64,000 nt of DNA from contig JANXMB010000190.1 in assembly GCA_025354865.1 (NCBI GenBank), positions 60,850 through 124,849 of the forward strand, in the 5' to 3' direction. Shown here piece after piece: positions 26,191 to 35,222 of the stretch; position 1 is the first letter of the stretch, and the number at the start of each line of letters is the position of its first letter. Position numbers and translations under genes: made by a program. Source of the stretch: Acetobacteraceae bacterium. GTDB lineage: Bacteria > Pseudomonadota > Alphaproteobacteria > Acetobacterales > Acetobacteraceae. The notes under the pieces were generated by a model. It was not told the DNA's origin and did no database searches. It worked only from the letters and a program-made list of their open reading frames with translations.

Positions 26191-27374
26191 GGCTTACCTG
26201 CCTCGGCCGCGACCTTGGCAGCAGCACGACGCAGCATCGCGACAGCCTGATCGATGTCGGAGTCCGCAACGACCAGCGGCGGTGCCAGACGCAGCACGTT
26301 GTCCCCGGCGGTGATCGTCATCAGCCCTTCGGCGGTGCAGGCGGCCTGCATGGCGCCGGGCGGGTTCACGCATTTCAGCCCCTGCAACAGGCCCATGCCT
26401 CGGGCGTCCACGAACACCGTCGGGAATTCCTTGGCGATTGCATCGGTGGCGGCGCGCAGCTTGCGGCCTTTGCGTTCCACGTCTTCGATGAACCCGGGGG
26501 CCATGATCACATCCATCACGGCATTGCCCGCGCTGCACGCCAGCGGGTTGCCGCCGTAGGTGGTGCCGTGCGTGCCGGGCACCAGCGCCTTGGCGAATTG
26601 TTCTTTGGCCAGCACGGCGCCGAGCGGAAAACCGCCGCCGATGCCCTTGGCGGAGGACATGACGTCCGGCGTAATGCCGGCCCATTCGTGGGCGAACAGC
26701 TTGCCGGTGCGGCCCATCCCGGTCTGCACCTCGTCCATGCCGAGGATCAGGCCGTACTCGTCGCAGACCTTACGCAAATCGCGCAGGAACTGCATGTCGG
26801 CCGGACGTACGCCGCCTTCGCCCTGCACCGGTTCGACGATGATGCCGCAGGTATGCGGGCCGATGGCATCGCGCACCGCGTTCATGTTGTTGAACGGCAC
26901 GTGATCGAAGCCTTCCACCACCGGGCCGAAACCGTGCAGATAGTGTTCGTTGCCGGTCGCGGCCAGCGTCGCCAAGGTGCGGCCGTGGAACGCGCCTTCG
27001 AAGCAGATGATGCGGTACCGTTCTTCCTTGCCGGAATCGAACATTGCGCGGCGCATCATTTTGATCATGCCCTCGTTCGCCTCGGCGCCCGAGTTGCAGA
27101 AGAACACGCTGTCGGCGAAGGAATTGTCCACCAGCCGCTGGGCCAATTTTTCCGCCTGCGGGATGCGATACAGGTTCGACACATGCATCACCTTGGCCGC
27201 CTGTTCGGCGATCGCCTTGGCAAGATGCGGGTGGCCATGGCCGATGGAGGCAGTGGCAATGCCGGACCCGAAATCGAGGAATCGTCGGCCGTCCGTCGTC
27301 CACAACCATGCACCTTCTCCCCGCTCGAAAGCGAGGTCGGCTCGGGCGTAGTTCGGCAGCAGCGCGGAAATCAT
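26187..27374 (-). CDS. argD: acetylornithine aminotransferase
   Basis: A 395-residue class III PLP aminotransferase. The PLP lysine is in [11 protein letters not shown], the aspartate in [13 protein letters not shown], and [15 protein letters not shown] and [15 protein letters not shown] match ArgD. It makes acetylornithine (and probably LL-diaminopimelate intermediates) from the semialdehyde. The start [19 protein letters not shown] matches family N-termini; an upstream in-frame ATG at 27461 is less likely. It is coupled to argF by a four-base overlap. The divergent spacer to the CBP3 gene carries its promoter. Confidence 0.95.
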   Translation of the reverse strand: MISALLPNYARADLAFERGEGAWLWTTDGRRFLDFGSGIATASIGHGHPHLAKAIAEQAAKVMHVSNLYRIPQAEKLAQRLVDNSFADSVFFCNSGAEANEGMIKMMRRAMFDSGKEERYRIICFEGAFHGRTLATLAATGNEHYLHGFGPVVEGFDHVPFNNMNAVRDAIGPHTCGIIVEPVQGEGGVRPADMQFLRDLRKVCDEYGLILGMDEVQTGMGRTGKLFAHEWAGITPDVMSSAKGIGGGFPLGAVLAKEQFAKALVPGTHGTTYGGNPLACSAGNAVMDVIMAPGFIEDVERKGRKLRAATDAIAKEFPTVFVDARGMGLLQGLKCVNPPGAMQAACTAEGLMTITAGDNVLRLAPPLVVADSDIDQAVAMLRRAAAKVAAEAGKP

Positions 27375-27521
27375 CTCAGGTACGGCCTTTACAATAGCTT
27401 TCCCTATGGATCGCCCGCCCGCGACCCTTTCGGGGCAGGACCAACGGGAAAGTGGGATCATTGGCCAGAGAAAGGCGCGGTGTCAAACGCCGGTTTCAAA
27501 CCGCCGCCCGGTCATCTATGA

Positions 27522-28109
27522 TTGCCGCCCCACGTTCATGAAAGTTTATCGCCAGTGGCCGGATTTCTGGGTTTGGGCCGGCGTGCCCGGCGGGAGCGCA
27601 TCGGGTTCGCGCTGTATACCGCTGCGGTCAATGCCGCCCGGGCGCCCTATCTTTTTACCGCCGTCGGGGTGCCCGATACGCTGGATGGGCGGTTCGACAT
27701 CATCGGCGTCTACGCCTTCCTGACGATCCAACGTCTGAAGCGGGAACCCGAACCAGGCCCCGAACTGGCACAGGCCCTGTTCGATGCCATGTTCAGCGAT
27801 ATGGACACCAACCTGCGCGAACTCGGGGTCAGCGACATGTCGATCGGCCGCCGCGTCCGGGCAATGTGGGAAGCCTTCCATGGCCGCGCTTTGGCCTATG
27901 CGGACGCGATGGAAGCCGGCGACATCCCCGCCCTGGAAGCCGCATTGGCCCGCAACATCTGGCGCGGTGCCCCGCCGCCGTCCGAAGGCGCTGCCGCCGC
28001 GCTGGCCAGGCTCGTTCTGGCGCAGGAGGCCTGCCTTGCAGCCCAGAGCATGGACCGGCTGGGCGCAGGCGAAATCGGTTTTGTGCCCGCGCCGGAGGCG
28101 TGCCAATGA
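27522..28109 (+). CDS. ubiquinol-cytochrome c chaperone (CBP3 family)
   Basis: About 195 residues. RERIGFALYTAAVNAARAPYLFTAVGVPDTLDGRFDIIGVYAFLTIQRL and MFSDMDTNLRELGVSDMSIGRRVR are characteristic of CBP3, which helps assemble cytochrome b into the bc1 complex. No signal peptide or membrane segment. The start is uncertain: no ATG is in frame, and TTG at 27522 or GTG at 27555 (MAGFLGLGRRARRERIGF) are candidates; the GTG gives a more family-like start. The stop lies in the first unit of a 26-base duplication that repeats the junction with the next gene. Confidence 0.9.
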   Translation: MPPHVHESLSPVAGFLGLGRRARRERIGFALYTAAVNAARAPYLFTAVGVPDTLDGRFDIIGVYAFLTIQRLKREPEPGPELAQALFDAMFSDMDTNLRELGVSDMSIGRRVRAMWEAFHGRALAYADAMEAGDIPALEAALARNIWRGAPPPSEGAAAALARLVLAQEACLAAQSMDRLGAGEIGFVPAPEACQ

Positions 28110-28136
28110 CCCAAACGCCGGAGGCGTGCCAATGAC
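28091..28136 (+). repeat. duplicated gene junction (20 bp repeated at 26-bp spacing)
   Basis: The 20-base sequence covering GCCGGAGGCG and TGCCAATGAC occurs at 28091-28110 and 28117-28136. It contains the ribosome binding site (GGAGG), the stop of CBP3 and the ATG of DUF177. The duplication creates an intermediate reading frame of nine codons (MTQTPEACQ) between the two genes. Confidence 0.9.
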
Positions 28137-28626
28137 AGTCGAATTGCACCGACCCTTCCTGGTCGGACAGGTCCCGGCCGCGGGTGCCCAGATCCTGGTC
28201 GAGGCATCCCCGACCGAATGCGCGGCGCTGGCACTGCGCATGGGATTGCCGGAGGTCGTGGCGTTGCGCTGCCGGTTCGACCTGGTGCGGGAATCGAATA
28301 CGATCGTGCGCGCAACCGGCCTGTTGCAGGCACAGGTGGTGCAGACCTGCATCGTGTCGTTGGAGGATTTCTCCGCGACGGTCGAAGAAACTTTCACCGC
28401 CCGCTTCGTCCCGTCGGGCACCGAAAACGACGACCCCGATCCGGAATCCGAGGACGAGATTCCGTACGAGAACGGCACGCTCGACCTGGGGGAGGCGGCA
28501 GCCGAGCAACTGGGATTGGCACTGGATCCGTATCCGAGAATGGTGGATGCGACCTTGCCGGACGTTGCGGAGGAACCCGACCCGCACCCCTTCGCGGCGC
28601 TGGATCGGCTACGGCGACCGAATTGA
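28132..28626 (+). CDS. DUF177 (YceD family) protein
   Basis: A 164-residue protein with the YceD/DUF177 core: VRATGLLQAQVVQTCIVSLEDFSATVEETFTARFVP, then an acidic linker (ENDDPDPESEDEIPYENGTLDLGEAAAEQLGLALDPYPR) and an ending FAALDRLRR. YceD homologues are tied to 23S rRNA accumulation and plastid ribosome assembly. In most alphaproteobacteria the next genes are plsX and fabH (often with rpmF); here a transporter operon follows instead. The second copy of the duplicated GGAGG-ATG junction provides its binding site. Confidence 0.9.
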   Translation: MTVELHRPFLVGQVPAAGAQILVEASPTECAALALRMGLPEVVALRCRFDLVRESNTIVRATGLLQAQVVQTCIVSLEDFSATVEETFTARFVPSGTENDDPDPESEDEIPYENGTLDLGEAAAEQLGLALDPYPRMVDATLPDVAEEPDPHPFAALDRLRRPN

Positions 28627-28828
28627 AGCGACGGGATCGGCACTGACGGCACCGGCCAGAACGCGCGATCCGAATGCGCTGCAACCCGGTCGGATCGCCG
28701 CAAAACCGGCAGTCGGCGGCCAGCCGCATCGACGATATGGATCGATAACGCTCGGGAGTGCGCACCGACTGCACCTTGCCGCCTGCCTTACCAACCAGTA
28801 AGACCCCCTGCGCTATCCAGGAGGTCAC

Positions 28829-29785
28829 GTGGACATCGAGAGCCTGATCGAGAACGTACTCAACGCGCTGACGGCGGGGGTTACGATCGGTTGTATTTAC
28901 GGCCTGATGTGCATTGGCCTCGGGCTGATCTTCGGCATCATGAAGGTCGTCAACTTCGCCCAGGGCGAGCTCCTCATGCTCGGCATGTTCGCCAGCCTGT
29001 ATCTGGTAACCGGTGGCGGGATTCTCGCGTTCCTCGGGCCGAATATAGGGCCGTTTGTGGGCGCCCTGCTCGCCGGGCCGATCGTGTTCGTCGTCGGCGC
29101 GCTGATCCATAAGTTCCTGATTTCGCGGGTGTCCGGGCTGAAGACCGCCGGATCGATCGACGACGGGCATTTCGGGCAGTTGATCGTGACGCTGGGTATC
29201 AGCCTGATCCTGCAAAACGGCGGCATGATCGTGTTCGGCTCCACCCCGTTCACCGTGCGCACCCCGTTGTCGTCGTCGGCCATCGAGGTCGCGGTGGGCT
29301 ACGGCGATGCCACGGTATTCCTGAACAAGGCCAAGCTGATTGCCTGCGCGATCGCGATCGCCTCGGCGCTGGCGCTGTATCTGGTCATGGAATTCACCCG
29401 CATCGGCAAAGCATTGCGCGCTGCGGCGGACAACCCGACGGCCGCGACATACATGGGCATCGACGTGGACAAGTACTATCGCATGGCGTTCGGCATGGGT
29501 TGCGGCATCACCGCGATCGCCGGCGGGCTGATGGCGACTTATCTCTCGTTCGGACCGTTCGTCGGCTTCGACTATGTGATCATCATGTATTCCGGCGTTG
29601 TGCTGGGCGGCATCGGATCGATCATGGGCGCCTTCTGGGGCGGGCTGACGGTCGGCTTTGTGCAACAATTCTCGGCCCTGCTGCTGCCACCGCAATTGCA
29701 GAACGCGATGATCTTCATCGTCTTCCTGCTGATCGTGCTGTTGCGTCCCCAAGGCCTATTCGGCCGTTCGGCGGAGCGCGCGTGA
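28829..29785 (+). CDS. livH: branched-chain amino acid-type ABC transporter permease (LivH-like)
   Basis: A 318-residue integral membrane protein. It opens with LIENVLNALTAGVTIGCIYGLMCIGLGLIFGIMKVVNFAQGELLMLGMF, the LivH hallmark, and has KALRAAADNPTAATYMGID in the coupling loop and GVVLGGIGSIMGAFWGG near the end. The start is GTG with AGGAGG upstream. The 202-base spacer before it contains no gene. It heads an operon with the fused LivM-LivG, LivF, a binding protein and a metallohydrolase. Confidence 0.95.
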   Translation: MDIESLIENVLNALTAGVTIGCIYGLMCIGLGLIFGIMKVVNFAQGELLMLGMFASLYLVTGGGILAFLGPNIGPFVGALLAGPIVFVVGALIHKFLISRVSGLKTAGSIDDGHFGQLIVTLGISLILQNGGMIVFGSTPFTVRTPLSSSAIEVAVGYGDATVFLNKAKLIACAIAIASALALYLVMEFTRIGKALRAAADNPTAATYMGIDVDKYYRMAFGMGCGITAIAGGLMATYLSFGPFVGFDYVIIMYSGVVLGGIGSIMGAFWGGLTVGFVQQFSALLLPPQLQNAMIFIVFLLIVLLRPQGLFGRSAERA

Positions 29786-29786
29786 C

Positions 29787-31553
29787 ATGAGAAACGGCAC
29801 TGCTGAAAAACTCCGGCGCGACCTGACCCTGCTGGTCGTCCTTTCCACCGTCTACGCCACCGGATCCTGGTTCGTCAGCAACAGCTACTACCAGCTGATC
29901 CTGACGCTGGTCCCGATCTGGGCGGCGTTCGGGGTATCGTGGAACATCCTGTCCGGCTACGGCGGGCAATTGAGCTTCGGCCACGCCAGCTTTTTCGGCA
30001 TCGGCGGCTACACGATGACCTTGGCGCTGGTCTACTGGAACCTGACGCCGTGGCTGGGCATTCCCCTCGGCATGGTGGTTGGCGGCGTTGCGGCGGTGGT
30101 GATCGGCATGCCGACCTTCCGCCTGCGCGGCCATTACTTCGCGCTGTCCATGCTCGCCTATCCGCTGGCGATTCTGTATTTCCTCCAGTATTTCGGCTTC
30201 CAGGAAATGTCGTTGCCGATGCATCGGGAAAACCCCGGCGCTTATCTGGAATTCTCCGATCCTCGCTACTATACCCTGGTCGCTGTCGGCCTGCTGGCGG
30301 TGGCGGTGCTGACCTGCATCTGCGTGGAAAACTCCCGCTTCGGGCTGGCCCTGCTGGCCGTACGGCAGAACGAACTCGCGGCCGAGGCGGCGGGCATCGA
30401 CTCCAAAACCTGGAAAATGCGGGCGCTGGTCGTGTCCGGCATGCTCGCGGCGGCGGCGGGCGGGTTGTACGCCTGCGTGCAATTAGTGGTGACGCCCGAT
30501 TCGGTGTTCGGCATGCTGGTATCGGCGCAACCGGTGGTACTGACCCTGTTCGGCGGCGTCGCCTCGTTGTGGGGTCCGGTCATCGGCGCGGCCTTCCTGG
30601 TGCCACTGTCCAAGGGCCTGGATGCGACCGTGGGTTCCTACCTGCCCGGCATTCAGGGCGTGGTCTACGGCGCGGCGGTGATCGCCATCATCCTGCTGGC
30701 GCCGGATGGGCTCTATTGGACGCTGCGGGACAAGTTCAACAAGCGCCCGACGCCGAAGCCGATTCCCCAGGCCTCGAAGCCGGATCGGGTGGGCGGCAGC
30801 CGAGCGACGGCGGGCAAACCGCTGATGCGGGTGGAGAATTTGTCGAAGAATTTCGGCGGTCTGCGCGCGGTCAGCGATGTCAGTTTCGAAATCGCGGAAG
30901 GCGAAATCCTGGGGATCATCGGGCCGAACGGGGCGGGCAAGACCACATTATTCAATCTTCTCAATGGTGTGCTGCCGCCGTCGTCGGGCAGCGCGAGCTT
31001 GGACGGGGTGTCGCTGCTGGGCAAGAAGGTCCATCAGGTCTGCCACATGGGCATCGGCCGCACCTTCCAGGTGGTGCGCAGCTTTCCGCGCCTGCCGCTG
31101 ATCGACAACGTGATGGTGGGGGCCTACGGCGCCGGCGTCACCGACCAGGAAGCCGCCGACGCGGCGATCCATGCCCTGCACCGGACGGGTTTGGCCGACC
31201 TCGCCGGGGTCGAAGCCGGCAGCCTGACCAACAAGCAGTTGCGCCTCATGGAACTGGCCCGCGCGCTGGCCGGTCGCCCGCGCCTGCTGCTGCTGGACGA
31301 AACCCTGGCCGGCCTCGGGCGGGAGGAATGCGACGATATCCTCGACGTGCTGAAGCGCCTGCGCGACGAAGGCATGACGATCGGCATCATCGAGCATACG
31401 ATGCATGCCATGCTGCGCATCGCCGACCGGTTCGTCGTGCTCGATCACGGCGCCGTGCTGGCGTCCGGTCCACCGCGCGAAGTGGTGGAAAACCGATCGG
31501 TGATCGAAGCCTACCTCGGCAAGAAATTCCTGGCGGCGCAAAACAATGCTTGA
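29787..31553 (+). CDS. fused ABC transporter permease and ATPase (LivM-LivG)
   Basis: A 588-residue fusion. Residues about 1-320 are a LivM permease (SGYGGQLSFGHASFFGIGGY, GMPTFRLRGHYFALSMLAY, VRQNELAAEAAGID). After a proline-rich linker (RPTPKPIPQASKP), residues about 345-588 are a LivG ATPase with Walker [14 protein letters not shown] and Walker B LLLLDETLAGLG. The signature stretch reads SLTNKQLRLMELARAL rather than LSGGQ or the LivG-type LPYGxxR, so it departs from consensus. It starts one base after the livH stop and overlaps livF by eight bases. Confidence 0.93.
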   Translation: MRNGTAEKLRRDLTLLVVLSTVYATGSWFVSNSYYQLILTLVPIWAAFGVSWNILSGYGGQLSFGHASFFGIGGYTMTLALVYWNLTPWLGIPLGMVVGGVAAVVIGMPTFRLRGHYFALSMLAYPLAILYFLQYFGFQEMSLPMHRENPGAYLEFSDPRYYTLVAVGLLAVAVLTCICVENSRFGLALLAVRQNELAAEAAGIDSKTWKMRALVVSGMLAAAAGGLYACVQLVVTPDSVFGMLVSAQPVVLTLFGGVASLWGPVIGAAFLVPLSKGLDATVGSYLPGIQGVVYGAAVIAIILLAPDGLYWTLRDKFNKRPTPKPIPQASKPDRVGGSRATAGKPLMRVENLSKNFGGLRAVSDVSFEIAEGEILGIIGPNGAGKTTLFNLLNGVLPPSSGSASLDGVSLLGKKVHQVCHMGIGRTFQVVRSFPRLPLIDNVMVGAYGAGVTDQEAADAAIHALHRTGLADLAGVEAGSLTNKQLRLMELARALAGRPRLLLLDETLAGLGREECDDILDVLKRLRDEGMTIGIIEHTMHAMLRIADRFVVLDHGAVLASGPPREVVENRSVIEAYLGKKFLAAQNNA

Positions 31554-32256
31554 GGTCTCGAACCTTTCCGTATCCTACGGTGGCCTGCGGGCGCTGACGG
31601 ATGTCACCCTGACCGTGGCCGAGGGCCAGTTCGTGACCGTTGTCGGCCCGAACGGTGCGGGCAAAACCACCTTGTTCAAAACCATTTCCGGCGTGGTGAA
31701 ACCGTCCGCCGGGAAAATCTCGTTCCTCGGCAAGGACCTCGCGACCATCTCGGCGGCGCAGCGGGCGCATCTCGGCATCGCCCATGTGCCGGAGGGGCGG
31801 CAGGTGTTCAAAACCCTGACGGTGCGAGAAAACCTCGAAATGGGGGCCTATCCCGAAGCCGGTCGTGCGAAATGGACCCACACAATCGACCGCATCCACA
31901 CCTTGTTCCCCATTCTGGCCGAGCGCGCGCAGCAATTGGCCGGCACGCTGTCGGGCGGGGAGCAACAGATGGTCGCGATCGGCCGCGGACTGGCCTGCGC
32001 GCCGCGCTTGCTGATGCTGGACGAACCGTCGATGGGCCTCGCACCCGCCGTCACCGACACGATTTTCGAGCGGGTGCAGCAGATCCACAAGGAAGACGGC
32101 GTCACCATCCTGCTGGTCGAACAGCGCGTGGCCGAGGCGTTGGAACTCTCCGACCATGGCTATGTTCTGGAAACCGGGCGGGTGGTGCTGGACGGCCCGT
32201 ACGAGACGCTGCTTGCCGACGATCGCGTGCGTAAATCCTATCTGGGGCTGACCTGA
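31546..32256 (+). CDS. livF: branched-chain amino acid-type ABC transporter ATPase (LivF-like)
   Basis: A 236-residue ABC ATPase. Walker [15 protein letters not shown], the LivF-type GIAHVPEGRQVFKTLTVRENL, a canonical signature LSGGEQQMVAIGRGLA and Walker B LLMLDEPSMGLAP. It pairs with the LivG half of the preceding fusion to drive transport. The start lies inside the 3' end of that gene. Confidence 0.95.
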   Translation: MLEVSNLSVSYGGLRALTDVTLTVAEGQFVTVVGPNGAGKTTLFKTISGVVKPSAGKISFLGKDLATISAAQRAHLGIAHVPEGRQVFKTLTVRENLEMGAYPEAGRAKWTHTIDRIHTLFPILAERAQQLAGTLSGGEQQMVAIGRGLACAPRLLMLDEPSMGLAPAVTDTIFERVQQIHKEDGVTILLVEQRVAEALELSDHGYVLETGRVVLDGPYETLLADDRVRKSYLGLT

Positions 32257-32314
32257 CGGCGACCCCGCCCACACCGCAATAACCTGCTTCAATAACCTAC
32301 TGGGAGACCCCGAG

Positions 32315-33544
32315 ATGACCCCGATCAACCGCCGTACCGCGCTCGCCGGCGCCACCGTTCTGGCCGGCACCCGCTTCGCCCGTGCGCAGGCCAAGCCCGA
32401 TGTGAAGCTAGCGATGCTGGTGCCCTTGTCCGGCCCCTGGGCGCGCTCCGGCCTGCTGGAGCAGATGGGCGCCCGCATGGCCATCGAAGACATCAACAAC
32501 AACGGCGGCATCAAGGCACTCGGCGGCGCGAAGTTGAAACTGCTGGAATTCGACGCCGGCGAATCGGCCGAGAAAGCCAAGGACGCCGCCCAGCGGATGG
32601 TCGCGCAGGAACCCGACCTGTCCGGCGGTTTCGGCTGCTGGCTGTCCACCTTCACCCTGGCGGCGACGGAAGTGACCGAACGCGCCGAATTGCCGTGGAT
32701 GACGCTGTCCTATTCGGATTTGATCACCAATCGCGGCTTCAAATACGTCTTCCAGGCATCCCCGACCGCCGATGCACAAGCCAAGGATCTTGTGCCCATC
32801 ATCATGGACATGGCCGAGAAGGCCGGTGCCAAGCGCCCGAGCAAGGTGGCGCTGGTCGGCGACAATTCGGCGTCGTCGGTGAGCTTTTACAAGGCGATCC
32901 GGGAGATCGTGATCCCGGAGCAGAAGCTGATCTCGGTCGCAGACGAGATCTTCACCCCGCCGCTGGCCGACGCCACGACCATTGTGCAGAAGCTGCGGAC
33001 GGGCAAACCCGACTTCGTGCTGCTGCAATCCACCAATGCCGGCGACGACAAGATCCTGGTGGATAAATTCGCGGAATTCGGCCTGACCTCGCAGAAAATG
33101 GCGATGGTCGGCGGCGGCGGTCACTGGTGCCAGCCGGAACTCACGAAGCTGACCACGAAGGAGCATCTGGAAGGCGTGATCGTCGGGCTGGCCAACTGGC
33201 CCGGCAAGGCGATGGCCGACATCACCCGCCGCTTCATCGAGCGCACCAAGGAACCCTGGTTCGGGCATGACTCGCTGTTCGGCTATACCCATGTGATGAC
33301 CTATGCCGCCGCGCTCGAACACGCCGGGTCGGCCGATAAAAACAAGGTCATGCAGGCGCTGCACACCATGGACATCAAGGACGGGCCGGCGCGGTTCTTC
33401 CCCGATGGACGCATCAAATTCGACGAAAAGGGCCGCCGCGTCGGCGCCAAGCTCTGCGTGGTGCAGTGGCGCAACGGGGAACCGGTGCCGGTCTTCCCGG
33501 ACGCCGTCGCCACCCACCAAGCGGTTTGGCCCCGCGCATCCTGA
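32315..33544 (+). CDS. ABC transporter substrate-binding protein (LivK / amide-binding type)
   Basis: A 409-residue periplasmic protein with a twin-arginine-like signal (NRRTALAGATVLAGTRFARAQ), then KLAMLVPLSGPWARSGLLEQMGARMAIEDINNNGGI, the type I periplasmic-binding fold start. It supplies substrate to the LivH-LivMG-LivF permease encoded just upstream. Ligand unknown; the family binds amino acids, amides, urea or aromatic acids. The next gene, a metallohydrolase, follows after 13 bases. Confidence 0.93.
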   Translation: MTPINRRTALAGATVLAGTRFARAQAKPDVKLAMLVPLSGPWARSGLLEQMGARMAIEDINNNGGIKALGGAKLKLLEFDAGESAEKAKDAAQRMVAQEPDLSGGFGCWLSTFTLAATEVTERAELPWMTLSYSDLITNRGFKYVFQASPTADAQAKDLVPIIMDMAEKAGAKRPSKVALVGDNSASSVSFYKAIREIVIPEQKLISVADEIFTPPLADATTIVQKLRTGKPDFVLLQSTNAGDDKILVDKFAEFGLTSQKMAMVGGGGHWCQPELTKLTTKEHLEGVIVGLANWPGKAMADITRRFIERTKEPWFGHDSLFGYTHVMTYAAALEHAGSADKNKVMQALHTMDIKDGPARFFPDGRIKFDEKGRRVGAKLCVVQWRNGEPVPVFPDAVATHQAVWPRAS

Positions 33545-33557
33545 ACAGGAGCCTGCG

Positions 33558-34352
33558 ATGACCCCATACGAAATCTACGCCATCAAATACGCCCATAACC
33601 CGGCGGCTCGGCGGTCCAACAACTTCATCGGCGGCGACGCGCACGACGCCCCGATGCCGTTGGATTATTTCGTATGGGCGATCAAGCAGGGGTCCAGGAC
33701 CATCGTCCTGGATACCGGCTTCGACGAAGCGATGGGGGTCAAGCGGGGGCGCCAGTTCCTGCGATCCCCCGCCGTGGGCCTCAAGGCCATCGGGGTGGAA
33801 CCGGATGGTGTCGAGGACGTGATCCTGTCCCATATGCACTACGACCACTGCGGCAATTACGACATGTTCCCGCAGGCAAAATACCATCTGCAAGACAAGG
33901 AGATGGAATACTGCACCGGTCGCTGCATCTGCCACCCCGGCCTGCGCGGCCCGTTCGAGGAAGACGACGTCGTCGCGATCGTCCGGAAGCTGTACGCCGG
34001 ACGTGTCGCATTCCACGACGGGGTCGACGAAATCGCCGAGGGCGTGACCGTCCACCATGTCGGCGGCCACAGCAAAGGCTTGCAGGTCGTGCGCGTCTGG
34101 ACCGCGCGCGGCTGGATGGTGCTGGCCGCAGACGCCAGCCATTTTTATGCCAATATGGAGGAAGGCCGCGCCTTCCCGATTGTCCACAACCACGAAGACA
34201 CGCTGAATGGCTACGCAACCATGCGCAAGCTGGTCAGCCAGAAGAACGGCATTATCCCCGGTCACGACCCCCTGGTGCTGGACCGCTACCCGGCCGCCGC
34301 GCCCGGATTGGAAGGGATCGTTGTCCGATTGGATGTCGAGCCAAAGGCGTGA
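33558..34352 (+). CDS. metallo-beta-lactamase fold hydrolase, lactonase-like
   Basis: A 264-residue protein with the metal motif SHMHYDHCGN (HxHxDH), further ligands in VGGHSKGLQ and ADASHFYANM, and GHDP near the end. The layout (FVWAIKQGSRTIVLDTGFDEAM near residue 40) is that of the N-acyl homoserine lactonase-like group, which also hydrolyses other lactones and esters. No signal peptide. Its position right after a Liv-type transporter suggests it acts on the imported compound, rather than in quorum quenching. Confidence 0.9.
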   Translation: MTPYEIYAIKYAHNPAARRSNNFIGGDAHDAPMPLDYFVWAIKQGSRTIVLDTGFDEAMGVKRGRQFLRSPAVGLKAIGVEPDGVEDVILSHMHYDHCGNYDMFPQAKYHLQDKEMEYCTGRCICHPGLRGPFEEDDVVAIVRKLYAGRVAFHDGVDEIAEGVTVHHVGGHSKGLQVVRVWTARGWMVLAADASHFYANMEEGRAFPIVHNHEDTLNGYATMRKLVSQKNGIIPGHDPLVLDRYPAAAPGLEGIVVRLDVEPKA

Positions 34353-34409
34353 CGCCCGCCCCTATCGTTTGTTCGGTCGCGTGATTCGGATCCGCGCTCG
34401 GGGCATAGA

Positions 34410-35222
34410 ATGATCCAGGAAGCCCGCGCTTTCCTGGCCGCCCGCGACGCCCCCGTTCGCATGGTAATCTTCGACTGCGATGGCGTTTTGATCGATAGCG
34501 AGGGTCTGACCGATCGCGTGGTCGCCGCCGAGATCGGCGATCTCGGTTGGGCAATTACCGCCGAGGAGTACCATCGACGCTTCCTCGGTACGTCGTTCCA
34601 CGACATGGTCCCCTTCATCGAAACCCGGATGCGCGTCCGCCTGCCCGCCGATTGGGTCGATCGGCTGGTCGATCGCCTGATCGCGGTCTTCGCCCAGGAA
34701 GTCGAACCCATACCGGGCGCCCGGGACGCTTTGGACGGGGTCGCCGCATTGGGGATACCCTGGCGCATCGCGTCCAATTCCTCGTTCAAGGAAATGGATG
34801 CCAAATTCGCCCGCGCGGGCTGGACCGATCTGGTGCGCGGACGGCTGCACAGCGGGGCGGACATCCGGGCGCGTGGCGGGCGTGGCAAGCCGGCACCCGA
34901 CATTTTCCTGGAAGCCGCCGCCGCCGAGGGGATCGATCCGGCCCACTGCCTCGTCATCGAAGACTCCGCCACCGGCGCCCGAGCCGCTCGGGCCGCCGGC
35001 ATGGCGTGCCTGGGCTACAGCGCCGATAGCGACGGCGCTGCCCTGCGGGAGGCCGGGGCAATCCCTTTCCGCCCAATGCATGCCATCCCCGAGTTGCTAG
35101 ATCGCGCGATTCAGACCTCCGGCGATGCCACCTTCGGTCATCGCGCTCTAGAGCGTGATCGCCTGAGGTTGACTTCAACCTCGGGCGTGAATCACCCTCT
35201 CAAACAAAGGCTTAGACCATGA
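34410..35222 (+). CDS. HAD family phosphatase with a repeat-encoded C-terminal tail
   Basis: A 270-residue frame. Residues 1-229 are a HAD subfamily IA hydrolase: nucleophile motif VIFDCDGVLIDSE, IASNSSFKEM, KPAPDIFLEAA and VIEDSATGARAARAAGM, with a cap domain between. It should remove phosphate from small metabolites. From residue 230 (codon CTA at 35097) the frame runs into palindromic repeats and adds 41 residues (AIQTSGDATFGHRAL and onward), ending at a TGA inside another palindrome arm. The natural stop was presumably lost when the repeat arrived. hemJ follows after 54 bases. Confidence 0.9.
   Translation: MIQEARAFLAARDAPVRMVIFDCDGVLIDSEGLTDRVVAAEIGDLGWAITAEEYHRRFLGTSFHDMVPFIETRMRVRLPADWVDRLVDRLIAVFAQEVEPIPGARDALDGVAALGIPWRIASNSSFKEMDAKFARAGWTDLVRGRLHSGADIRARGGRGKPAPDIFLEAAAAEGIDPAHCLVIEDSATGARAARAAGMACLGYSADSDGAALREAGAIPFRPMHAIPELLDRAIQTSGDATFGHRALERDRLRLTSTSGVNHPLKQRLRP
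35098..35150 (-). repeat. dispersed palindromic repeat, short form, copy C
   Basis: Minus-strand copy bounded by CTAG at both ends (CTAGATCGCGCGATTCAG ... CATCGCGCTCTAG). It lies inside the HAD reading frame and encodes part of its tail. Flanking TA dinucleotides on both sides fit a TA target duplication. Same hairpin as copies A, B, D and E. Confidence 0.88.

Noticed and set aside
28106..28135. Nine-codon leader peptide between CBP3 and DUF177
   Set aside because: It is a by-product of the 26-bp duplication; its codons simply repeat the CBP3 ending and show no attenuator features.
28790..28806. Small hairpin CTTAC/GTAAG before livH
   Set aside because: Only five pairs and no T-tract; too weak to call a terminator or operator.
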